This document shows, piece after piece, positions 31,738-40,548 of a stretch of DNA of 64,000 nucleotides. Both the position numbers and the translations under genes were made by a program. The stretch is taken from assembly GCA_958009055.1 (NCBI GenBank), contig OY253649.1:248001-312000 (forward strand), given 5' to 3'. This DNA is from Choricystis sp. odSpoLacu1 (taxonomy: Eukaryota > Chlorophyta > Trebouxiophyceae). Every line of letters starts with the position of its first letter. Within the stretch, counting starts at the first letter, position 1. Below the pieces are notes generated by a model. The model was not told where the DNA came from. It worked only from the letters and a program-made list of their open reading frames with translations, and did no database searches.

Positions 31738-33015
31738 ATGGCCTCCACCCCGCCTCTCCCCACTCCCGCGGCCGCGCCCAGCGCCCGCGATGCCCTGGAC
31801 AGCACGCCATCACCTTTCGAGCCTGCGCCAGCATCCCCGCTCCACCCCCTCACCCTGGGCGACGTCCCCGACGCGGGGCTGCACGCCATCTTTGCCCACC
31901 TCCCCCCCCGCGACCTGGCGCGGGCGGGGGCGGTGTGCTCGCACTGGCGTCAGCTGGGAACCGACAAAGCATCGGACGATGCGTGGCGGGGGTTCTTCCA
32001 GCAGAGGTGGCGCCCGTCGGACGCGCCGCGCGCGTGCCCCGGGTGGCACGTCGCCTATGGCCGCCGCCTGGCCGCCGCCGCCGCCCTGACGTCCCCACGC
32101 AGACCTGCGGTTGACGTGCTGGCGGGTCAGGGTCGGTCGGCTGCGCGCGCTGTGGTCCTGGTGCCGTGCTTGGACGCTGTGGTCACTGGGGCAGCCGACA
32201 GGACTGTGCGTGTTTTCCGCCTCACCGACGGCGCCCCCCTGGCCGCCTCCCCTCGCCTGCCCGCCTCCGTGCGCTGTGTGGGGGTGGCCTCCGGGCCGCG
32301 CGGGCTGCTGGTGGCGGGGTCGGGGGCTGATCCGAGGCTGGCGGTGTGGCGGGCGGGGAACAACGACGCCACTCCCTTTGACGTCACCACATCCCCCACC
32401 CTCATTCCCGGCCACACCGGCCCCGTGGCTGCAGTCGCAGTAGATGACGACGGCTCCGCCTTTTACTCGGCCTTGTGGGATGGAACGGTCAGGGTGTGGA
32501 GAGCGGGCGGTGGCGCGGGGGGTGACCCGCCCTGCCAAGCCGCTGCCTTCCCACTCACAGACTGGGGATGGAGCGTGGCCCCACGCGGCGGCCGCCTACT
32601 GGTGGCCGAAGAGCGGGGCGCGGTCGTCATTGATGCGTGCACAGGGGCTGTGGAGAGGAGGATACGCCCCCGCGATGGCTCCGCCGCATGTGACGGCGAC
32701 TCGGCGCGCGTTGACGGCGGCCGCGACGGGCGGTCCCTCTTCATCGCCCACGCCGACGGCGGCGTCGATGCAATTGACCTGCGCGCCTCTCCCTCGGCCA
32801 CGCCCACCTGCCCGCTGCGGGTGGGAGGGCCGCCTCCGTCGCAACTTTCCCACGACGACCCGTGGCTCGCGCTCGCGGCCGGCCGCGCGGGCGTCGCGCT
32901 GCTCGACGCCCGCCACCCGGGAGCCGCCGCCCGCCGCCCCCCCCGCCGCCTGGGGTGGGCGGGGGGGGGCGCCCGCTGCGCCGACGTGGCGGGGAGGTGG
33001 GTGGCGGCCGGGTGA
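31738..33015 (+). CDS. F-box / WD40-repeat protein
   Basis: Single-exon protein of 425 residues. The F-box lies at about residues 40-80 (LGDVPDAGLHAIFAHLPPRDLARAG, CSHWRQL). WD40-like blades follow: VVTGAADRTVRVFRL, LVAGSGADPRLAVWRA, GHTGPVAAVAVDDDGSAFYSALWDGTVRVWRA, SLFIAHADGGVDAIDLR, ALAAGRAGVALLDARH. The number of recognisable blades is low (five or six) and later ones are degenerate. This is the layout of SCF substrate receptors of the FBXW type. Substrate unknown. The 3' end is Gly/Arg-rich with a TGA stop at 33013; it converges with the TPR-DnaJ gene. Confidence 0.75.
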   Translation: MASTPPLPTPAAAPSARDALDSTPSPFEPAPASPLHPLTLGDVPDAGLHAIFAHLPPRDLARAGAVCSHWRQLGTDKASDDAWRGFFQQRWRPSDAPRACPGWHVAYGRRLAAAAALTSPRRPAVDVLAGQGRSAARAVVLVPCLDAVVTGAADRTVRVFRLTDGAPLAASPRLPASVRCVGVASGPRGLLVAGSGADPRLAVWRAGNNDATPFDVTTSPTLIPGHTGPVAAVAVDDDGSAFYSALWDGTVRVWRAGGGAGGDPPCQAAAFPLTDWGWSVAPRGGRLLVAEERGAVVIDACTGAVERRIRPRDGSAACDGDSARVDGGRDGRSLFIAHADGGVDAIDLRASPSATPTCPLRVGGPPPSQLSHDDPWLALAAGRAGVALLDARHPGAAARRPPRRLGWAGGGARCADVAGRWVAAG

Positions 33016-33247
33016 GACGACGGAGGCGTGCGCACGTGGAGGTTTGGCGGCGCGGGGGAGGAGGATTGACTTATGATTGTCTGTGTTTATTCTGTACCAC
33101 CACCGTGCCTCTTCTGCACACCAATGTAAAAACCGAATGAATTGCTTTTCTTGGAAACTGTGTGTGTTACAACACTGAAAAAAAACAGGTGGCGTCTCGT
33201 TTTGTTCAAGTTTTTCGTATTGATTTCATCTCTCTCTCTCCTCTCTC

Positions 33248-36178
33248 TCACCACGCGTACCCGCCGCCATACCCGCTCCTCCGCCACTGCATGCTGTCAT
33301 TCCAGGCGGGGCGGGCGGCGTCCGCCCGCTTGGCCGCCAGGGCGGCATCGACGATTGCCCGCCCACGAGCGTCGGCCAGCGCGGCGCGCGCGGCGCCCAC
33401 CGCCTTGAATAAAAAGTCGGCGGCCGCGTGTACCCGCTCCGTCAGCGTCGACGCAGCCAGCAGGGGGACGCCTGTCTTCGTCAGCCTGTCCGCCGCGCGC
33501 ACGCGGGCGGCCGCCTTGTCGGGGTGGTGGGCGAGAGCGGCGCGCTTGTAGGCTGCCCGCACGTCGCTGTCTGTCACACCGGTGGCAGGCAACCCCAGCA
33601 GGGCGTAGTGGTCGACCGCGGGCGCGTGGCGGGAGGACGCGGCTGCGGCTCGGGCGGTCGCTAAGGCAGGGGCGAGGTCGCTCTGCGGCGCACCCGCTGA
33701 CGCCGCATCCTCCAGCCTCGCCACCGCGTCGTCCGCCAGCCCCACCTCGCTCAACAGTTCAGCAGCCCGCACCGCGGCCTTGGCGTAGGAGGGGGCCAGG
33801 GCGACGGAGGCGAGGCAGTCGGCCAGGGCGGCCGCGCGCGCGCCGCGCGCGCGCCGCGCCGCGCCCCGGTTGGCCAGCAGCACAGCCGCAAAGGCAGGAG
33901 GGGGCGGCGGGTCGGCATCCAACCCCCGGCTGTATGCCGCGTCCGCGTCCTCGTGCCGGCCCTCTGTGTGGGCGGCGTTGCCGGCGGCGCGGGCGGCCAG
34001 TGCGGCGCGCAGGGCTGCGGCAGCAGACGCCGCGGCCGCGGCCGACGGGGGCGCCAGGCCGCGCGGGTGGGGGCCCGCGGCAGCACCGCCATCCCCCGCC
34101 GCAGCCCGAGCCTCCAACGCGGTGGCGACATCGGCCAACCGCCCCTCAAAGAAGGCGGCCTGGACAGACACCCAGGCCGCCCACGCGGGCGTGCCGTCCG
34201 CGCGGTCGTCGTCGCACGAGGGGGCTGCAGCAGCCGCTGCCTCCCCCGGCAGCCCCAAGGCCAGCAGCAGGCGGCACCGCGTGGCGCGCAGGTCGGGCGC
34301 GTAGGGTGTGGCCGCGGGGGCGAGGACGGGGGTGAGGGCGGTGAGTGCCGCCTGTGCGTCGGCGTCGCTGGTGGCCGCGTCTGCTGCTGCCACTGCCGCC
34401 TCTGCCGCACTGCGCAGCGCAGCCAGCTCGGCCCGCTTGGCGGCAGCGTCAGCGCGGGCGCGTGACTCGTCAGTCGCGTCGGGGCGGCCAGCCGCCGCGT
34501 CCGCCGCGTCCAGGGCGGACGCGGCCGCGCCAAACGCGCCCACGCGCATGTGGCATGTGGCCGCCCGCACCGCCGCCCTCCCAAACCCGGGGTCCGCCTC
34601 GAGGGCGGACGCACAGGCGGCCAGGGCGGCCCGGGGGCGGCCCAGCTGCAGGCAGACGGCGGCCAAGTTGGAGTGCAGTTTGGCAACACCGGGCGCACGG
34701 TCGCCACGCGCGGCCACCGCGGCCGCCAGCGCGCGCCGGTACAGCTCCCCCGCGCGCGAGTAGGCACCCCTCGAGAAGGCAGCATTGCCTCTCTTGCGCA
34801 GCAGCTCGATGGTGGCGTCGGGGGTGTCGGTGGTGGTGGTGGGCGGGGCGGCAGCGGGTGAGACTTCAGCGTCGGCCATCTCTTCTTCAGCGGGCGTCGG
34901 CGCACGCGGCACACGCACAGGGGTGTCACGCCCGCCTGGCGACGGCCAGCCACCGGGCGCGGGAGATGGCGCGGTGGCCGGGCGGTCCGCGGTGCGAGGG
35001 CGGGCGGGCGTGCGGCGCGAGGCGCGGGTGGCAGGGGCGCCGCCTGCCGCCGCGCCGGAGGTGAACACGGGCTCCGCCGCCTGCGGCGGTGGCTCCGCAG
35101 CCGTGGCTTCACGCTCCAGTGACTCAGCTGCCGCGCGCCACGCCGCACCTGGCGTCGCCCCACCGTCTGGCGCGGCAGTCGCCCACACGCCCGCGCCGCG
35201 GGGAGGCCTCACGGCCGCGCGCGTGGTGGGGCGGCGCCGGTGGGGGGGCGTGCGCCCGGAGCCACCCGCCGAGAAGGGGCGTGGAGGCGGGGGTGGAGAG
35301 GGATCGGCGGCGGGCGGTGGTGGGGCAGGCGGGTCTGGGGCAGGCACTGCCTCTGGCGGCGTCGTTGTCCCCCCCACACTAGGCGAACCAAACAGCCCCG
35401 CCCCCCGCCGAGGCGTGCCCCGGGACCCGCTGGCGGGCGACTTGAACACAAAGGGAGCCGACGCGCCCCACGCCCCCGGCGACCGGAACAGGACGGGCGG
35501 CGACGGGGGTGGTGGCGCAGGCGGCGGCGGCGGCGAGGCGGGGACTGGAAACGGTCCCGCCGTGGCAGCCCCCGCCCGCGTCGTCACACCACCCATATTC
35601 AACTTGTCCCTCAACTCGGCCGCAGCAGCCAAGGTGGGCGTGGGCGGCACCTGCTTTGGCGGCGCCCTAAACCGGGACACACCCGGCGCGGCGCGGCGCG
35701 CGGTGGTGGGCGGCGGCGCCGCCGCCGCACCCCCCACAAACGGCGAAAAGTCCATGGGAGACGCGCCGCCCGGCGTGGGCGCGGCCGCAGGCGTGGCTCC
35801 CACCCCGCCTCGCCTCCTGCGGGCGGACGTGGGGCGTGCGCGGGCCGCGGTGGACGGACCATCGCTCGCGAAGCGAAACCCGGGCGCCGGCGTAAAATCA
35901 AAGGGCACAGGGCCATCATCCTGGCCAACGCCACCCCCGCCTTTAGGCAACGGCGTGCTCACCGCCGCCCTGAACGCGGCCGCGTCGGCGCCCAGTGATG
36001 GTGATGACTGGGGCACGCTCGGCGCGGGCGCGCACGGCGGCGCGCGCGGCGTGGCGCGGGCGTCGCCGTCGCAGTCGCCACCTGGGGGCGGCTTGGCCAT
36101 CCTCTCCATGAAGGACGACCACGCGGTGGGTGGGGCGGGCGGCTGGCGCTGGGTCAGGGGGGGCGAGTCGCTGCCCAT
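33248..36178 (-). CDS. TPR-repeat co-chaperone with C-terminal J domain
   Basis: Hsp70/Hsp90 co-chaperone, about 976 residues, intronless. The start at 36178 (MGSDSPPLTQRQ) is preferred to the upstream in-frame ATG at 36214. The first about 440 residues are low-complexity Pro/Ala/Thr with recurring aromatic islands (FDFTPAPGFRFAS, MDFSPFVGG, APFVFKSP), as in plant TPR15/TPR16-like proteins. TPR units follow (LLRKRGNAAFSRGAYSRAGELY, KLHSNLAAVCLQLGRPRAAL, GNAAHTEGRHEDADAAYSRG, LLANRGAARRARGARAAALA). The C-terminal J domain has HYALLGLP, RAAYKRAALAHHPDK with the HPD motif intact, so Hsp70 stimulation is expected. It ends GYGGGYAW. Arabidopsis homologues in this group have the same order of parts. 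Confidence 0.85.
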   Translation of the reverse strand: MGSDSPPLTQRQPPAPPTAWSSFMERMAKPPPGGDCDGDARATPRAPPCAPAPSVPQSSPSLGADAAAFRAAVSTPLPKGGGGVGQDDGPVPFDFTPAPGFRFASDGPSTAARARPTSARRRRGGVGATPAAAPTPGGASPMDFSPFVGGAAAAPPPTTARRAAPGVSRFRAPPKQVPPTPTLAAAAELRDKLNMGGVTTRAGAATAGPFPVPASPPPPPAPPPPSPPVLFRSPGAWGASAPFVFKSPASGSRGTPRRGAGLFGSPSVGGTTTPPEAVPAPDPPAPPPPAADPSPPPPPRPFSAGGSGRTPPHRRRPTTRAAVRPPRGAGVWATAAPDGGATPGAAWRAAAESLEREATAAEPPPQAAEPVFTSGAAAGGAPATRASRRTPARPRTADRPATAPSPAPGGWPSPGGRDTPVRVPRAPTPAEEEMADAEVSPAAAPPTTTTDTPDATIELLRKRGNAAFSRGAYSRAGELYRRALAAAVAARGDRAPGVAKLHSNLAAVCLQLGRPRAALAACASALEADPGFGRAAVRAATCHMRVGAFGAAASALDAADAAAGRPDATDESRARADAAAKRAELAALRSAAEAAVAAADAATSDADAQAALTALTPVLAPAATPYAPDLRATRCRLLLALGLPGEAAAAAAPSCDDDRADGTPAWAAWVSVQAAFFEGRLADVATALEARAAAGDGGAAAGPHPRGLAPPSAAAAASAAAALRAALAARAAGNAAHTEGRHEDADAAYSRGLDADPPPPPAFAAVLLANRGAARRARGARAAALADCLASVALAPSYAKAAVRAAELLSEVGLADDAVARLEDAASAGAPQSDLAPALATARAAAASSRHAPAVDHYALLGLPATGVTDSDVRAAYKRAALAHHPDKAAARVRAADRLTKTGVPLLAASTLTERVHAAADFLFKAVGAARAALADARGRAIVDAALAAKRADAARPAWNDSMQWRRSGYGGGYAW

Positions 36179-36405
36179 TGGAGTGTGTGTGGCGAGCGGT
36201 GCTTGTTGACGCAAGCCGCCACCCTCCTTGCCTGTAGCTGCTGCACGGCCAGCGCGTGCACAGTTGCGCAGCCAGGGAGCCCCACAGGTCGAGGGCGTGT
36301 GAAAAGGCGCGCCGGCCTGCCGCGTGTTTTTTTCTTTCCCAAGACTGATGCGCCACAGACAAAAAAAGACACACTATTTCCCCGCGCCCCTCCACTGCGC
36401 CCGCC

Positions 36406-37318
36406 ATGGTCGCGGGCGACAGCGCCAGGCTGCCGCCCCGGCCTCCAGCCGCAGTTGACCCCGGCGCGGCGACCGTGGACGTGGGCCCTGGCCTGCCGCG
36501 GCACGCGGGCGTCGTCGGCTACGCGTCAGACAGCGACTTTGACTCGGACTACAGCTCCCACTTTGACGCCAAGGACAATGGTGAGGGTGGTGGAGTGGTG
36601 TTTGAGGGGGAGTTGAGGTGTGGATGATCCCCAGCGCTCTCAACCACCCCCTCCCCCCCCAGCCGACTCTGTCAACGCAGGCGCGCTCAAAGCCGCCCTC
36701 GAGGTCAGCATCACGTCCGACGAGTTTGAGTGGCTGGCCAGCGGGGCGGTGCCCAAGCCGTTCCCGGCTGCCGCGCTGCCTGCCACCCCCGACACGCGCC
36801 GCCGCGCGCGCTGGCCGCGCCCCCTGCTGACCCGGCTGGCCGCCCCGTACGGCCGGTCCTCCACGGGCGAACGCTACGCCCTGTTCAACCCGGTCTCAGA
36901 AGACGCAGCCCACCGCGCTCACAAGGTGTTCCGTGGACGCTCCGTGCTGTGCGGCCTCCCCCTCCTCTCCCCGTTTTCGTTTTTTGCACGTGCCGAGCGC
37001 GTCCTCGTCACCTTCCTCGACTGCACCTACTCTGCCTTCTTCGTCCCCATCGCCATCGCCTACATCGGTTCCAACGAGTGGTCGCGGTGGGGCGCGCTGT
37101 CGGGCGTGGATCTAGTGGCGGGATTTGTGTTCACCATCGACATCGTCGTCTCCTTTGCGCGCGCCGCCGTCGTCACTCACAACTTCAGGCGCCGCCTGCT
37201 GGCCGACGGCCGCCTCGTGGCCCGCGCCTACGCCCTACACGGTACCCTTTGGCTGGACGTGTTGACGGTGGTGCCCTTTTGGGCCCAGATGGTGACGCTG
37301 TGCGTGGCCCAAGCCAAG

Positions 37319-37352
<34 letters not shown>

Positions 37353-39425
37353 ACACCAGCCGCCGTAATAACCTGTTTAACCTGCTCTCCTGCGTCTGGT
37401 TTTTCGTCGCGCGCACCGAGGGCGCGTTCAACCAGCCGCCCGTCGAGACGTGGCTGGACAACACGCTGGGCGACGTTAAGATACACGACCTTGCGACGTA
37501 TCAACAATATATCGCCGGGTGAGTTGCGTGCACAGTGGTGGGTGTGGGAGGAGGCCAATTCGGGAAGTGGGGTGGGGGAAGCGGGAGGGGGTGTGGAGGA
37601 GGTGAGGGGCGACAAAAAAAATGAACACACGAGAAAAAACGGTGTCGTGGGCAGTCGCCCCCCCGCCACCGCCCTGGAGACCGTGCGAGCCGTGCTTGGC
37701 GGACGATGACCCACAATACCCATATTTGCCCACTCACTCCAGCGCCTATTTCTCCGTCACCACCCTCACCACCGTCGGCTATGGCGACATCACCCCCAAA
37801 ACCACGCCCGAGCACGCGCTGGCCATCGGTGTCATGTTTGTGGGCATCTTGTTCTTCTCGTTTGTCGTCAACTCGATGGGGGCGACGCTGGCGAATTCAT
37901 CGGCCTCTGCGTGCCGCGCGTCGGTGCTGCGCACAAAGTTTGAGGATGTGGACGCCTGGGCGCGCGCGCGGCGGCTGCCCAACCCGCTGCGGCGGAGGAT
38001 TCTGTCCTACTATTCGAGTGTCTGGGTGCGCAAAGAAGAGTGGCGTGAGGCTGATCTGTATTCCGAACTGCCGCCGGGGCTGCGGGCCGACGTCACGAGC
38101 ACGCTGGCGCTGGAGTTGTTCAGAGCGTCCGACCTGTTTCAAGGCGTCCCGGACGCCCTCCTGCACGACCTGGCGGCCGCCATGGCTCCCGTCACCGTCT
38201 TCCCGGGTCACGACCTGTGCGAACAGGGGGAGGCGGCGGACGGACTCTGGCTCATGCATGAAGGCGAGCTCCTGCTGCTGCGGGATGGTGTGCCCGTCGA
38301 CGTCGTGCACGCGCCCGCCCTTTTGGGCGAGTGCGTCATCCTCGCGGACCGCGTCCCTGAAGCTTCGCGCCGGCCTGTCACCATGCGGGCGGTGGAGTTG
38401 TGCACCCTGTGGTCGCTGCCCGCGCCGAGGTTGAGGCTGCTGCTCGACCGGTGCCCCAACGTCGAAGCGCGCGTCGTGGCCGACTTTAAAGACCACGTCC
38501 GCCGCTATGCCGCCCGCGCCCGCCGCGCCGCCAGCAGTGGGAGGGCCTGTCGACCGCCACGCTGTCCATGGCGGAGGCTGCGGGGGCGGGGTTGAGAGAG
38601 ATGCTGCAACAAGTCGAAGCCGCCGCCGCCGACACGCGCGCCGAGCTGGCGCGGGAGAGGGTGCGCTCGCGGTCGAGAGCCAAGGAGAGGACGCCGCGGG
38701 GGGCGTCCTCCTCCCGCGCAGCGTCGGGCACGCTGGAGGCGGGGGAGGGAGGGCCGCGGCGGGGGGCGTCCTCCTCCCGCGCAGCGTCGGGCACGCTGGA
38801 GGCGGGGGAGGGAGGGCCGCGGCGGGGGGCGTCCTCCTCCCGCGCAGCGTCGGGCACGCTGGAGGCGGGGGAGGGAGGGCCGCCGCGCAGCGCGACGCCC
38901 AGTGCGTCGAGCGCCGACGCGTCGGCGCACGCGCCCGGGGACGCACGCCACGTGCCCGCCTCCCCCTTTGCCAGTGGCGGCACCTTTGTGCGCCCCTCCG
39001 TCGGCCTGCCCGACGACGCGTCCGAACGGGCCGCCGTGCTCGCAGGCGTGGACGCAGAGCCCGTGTTTCCCTCGTGCGCGAGCGCGCCGGCGCGCACGTC
39101 GGGGCACCTCGGCTCCGGCCGCGGCTCCGGCCGCAGCCCCAACCTCGCCTGCCTTTCCACCGCGGTGCACGCATCCCTGCCCCACGGACTGGAGCGCCGG
39201 TCCCTGATGGGTCTGCACCACGCCCGCTCCGACCGGGACGCGTCGTCCACGTTCCTGGTGGGCGAGTTTGCTCGCAACCTGCCCGCCGCGCGCGAGCGCC
39301 GCGCGGCCGCCGCGCGCGCCGCCAACGGAGTCTCCATGGGGCTAGGGCGCCGATCGTCGCTGGCGGATGAGTTCATCGAGCTGGAGCGGCAGGAGGAGGA
39401 GGCGAGGCGTGCGACGCAGGCGTGA
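36406..39425 (+). CDS. CNBD-family voltage-gated-type K+ channel, S4 region anomalous
   Basis: Exons 36406-36580, 36663-37518 and from 37743. Plasma-membrane-type K+ channel of the EAG/HCN/AKT superfamily. S1 is near RVLVTFLDCTYSAFFVPIAI, S2 near VDLVAGFVFTIDIVVSF, S3 near GTLWLDVLTVVPFW, S5 near LFNLLSCVWFFVAR. The pore is SVTTLTTVGYGDITP, with a K+-selective GYGD filter, then S6 (IGVMFVGILFFSFVVNSMG). A C-linker and cyclic-nucleotide-binding fold follow (LFQGVPDALLHDLAAAM, FPGHDLCEQGEAADGLWLMHEGEL, LLGECVILAD). Between S3 and S5, where an Arg-rich S4 should be, lies only a Thr-His stretch encoded by a CA repeat. After about 38500 the frame changes (38-nt GC-rich stretch 38497-38534) and the tail carries three identical 21-residue repeats. 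About 900 residues. Confidence 0.8.
37319..37350 (+). repeat. (CA)n microsatellite inside the K+ channel gene
   Basis: A nearly pure AC repeat between the S3 and S5 segments. It is followed by ACACACCAG, which would serve as an intron acceptor at 37359, but no phase-compatible donor with a normal sequence was found. Read through, it encodes alternating Thr-His. Confidence 0.8.
38697..38885 (+). repeat. Three tandem 63-bp coding repeats
   Basis: Copies begin near 38702, 38765 and 38828 (period 63) and look identical base for base over nearly the whole unit. In frame each encodes 21 residues of the type GASSSRAASGTLEAGEGGP. The period is a multiple of three, so copy number can change without frame loss. 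Lies in the cytosolic tail of the K+ channel. Confidence 0.9.
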
Positions 39426-39616
39426 GAAGAGAGGTGTGTGTGAGGGTTGAGGTTGATGTTTTTTTCTTCTCATTTCGTCTTTGAGCGGTTGCATCCGCGT
39501 CTCCCCCTCCCCACTCTGAATGTAAGCTGTATCGCGAGTCCCCGCGAGTCGCTTGGTTGACACAAAAGAAGGGCGGTGATTATAACAAAAAAACAAAAAT
39601 ATTTTCTTTCCCACCA

Positions 39617-40400
39617 TCACGCGCGCCCCACCCCATCCACCGTCTCCTTGCTCCAGTCCACGCAGTCCTCTCGCCCCATCTCCTTCAGCGCGCGCCGCCG
39701 CTTGGACAGGTAGGTCTGGTACAGCTCCGCCGCCCTCGCTTCAGCTGCCGCGGTGGCCGCGTCCTGGGCCGACGCAAACACGGACCACAGCGCGTCGTGC
39801 ACGGTCGCTGTGCGCGGGTTCAGGATGGGGGTCACGGCCACGCTCAGCTCGATGTCGCCAAAGCGCAGGTTGTCGCCTTCTTTGAGGGGGACGGGGCCTG
39901 GTGGGGTTGTGTGGGGTGGGGTGGGTGGGAGGGGAGAGGGAAGAAAGAGAGAGAGGCACCCGCCCCCGCCCCTCTTTCCTTTTCTTACCGTCATCAGCCT
40001 CCACCCGCTTGTAGTTGACGAAGGTACCATTCGTAGAGTCGGTGTCCACCACGCACCACTGCCCCCCCCGCCACACCAGGCGAGCGTGGTCCTGGGAGAC
40101 CGAGGGGTCTTGCAGGCGCACGCGCGGCGTGGTCGCAGAGCGCGCGCCGGCCGTGCGCGACACCACCACGTCCGTCACTTCGGGCGCTGTGAGCGCGGTG
40201 AGCGGGCCCAGGGGCACGGTTTTGGCATGGAGGCCGCTGTAGGCGACGGCGAGGCGGAGGACGGCGCCCTGGGGAGGAGGGGTTGCGGAATCGGGGGGAG
40301 GGCATGCGTGAGCACGCGGCGCGACGCTGGCCACCGCCCGCCACGCACACACCAGGTTGCGGCGCACACGCACCTGGGTGAGCTTTTCGTCGAGCTTCAT
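39617..40400 (-). CDS. FHA-domain phosphothreonine-binding protein
   Basis: Exons 40374-40400 (27 nt, MKLDEKLTQ), 39989-40268 and 39617-39897 give 195 residues. A single FHA domain spans about residues 40-125: TTPRVRLQDPSVSQDHARLVW, CVVDTDSTNGTFVNYKRV and, after the second intron, PLKEGDNLRFGDIELSV. The SxxH (VSQDH) and TNGTFVN loops that bind phosphothreonine are intact. The C-terminal part is a basic helix (EARAAELYQTYLSKRRRALKEM). Small FHA-only proteins often act as scaffolds in nuclear signalling or splicing; the partner here is unknown. Divergent from haspin (148 bp between starts). Confidence 0.85.
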
Positions 40401-40548
40401 GTGGGTGTTTGTGTGCGTGGGGAGGAGAGAGTGGGCGCGCGCAGAAAAACACCGTTAGATGAGTGAAGCAAAACAGAAAAAAAGAAAACGCCCCACTCTC
40501 TCCCTCTCTCAGTGGGCGGTTGCAAGCACACGCACACGCGCACACACA

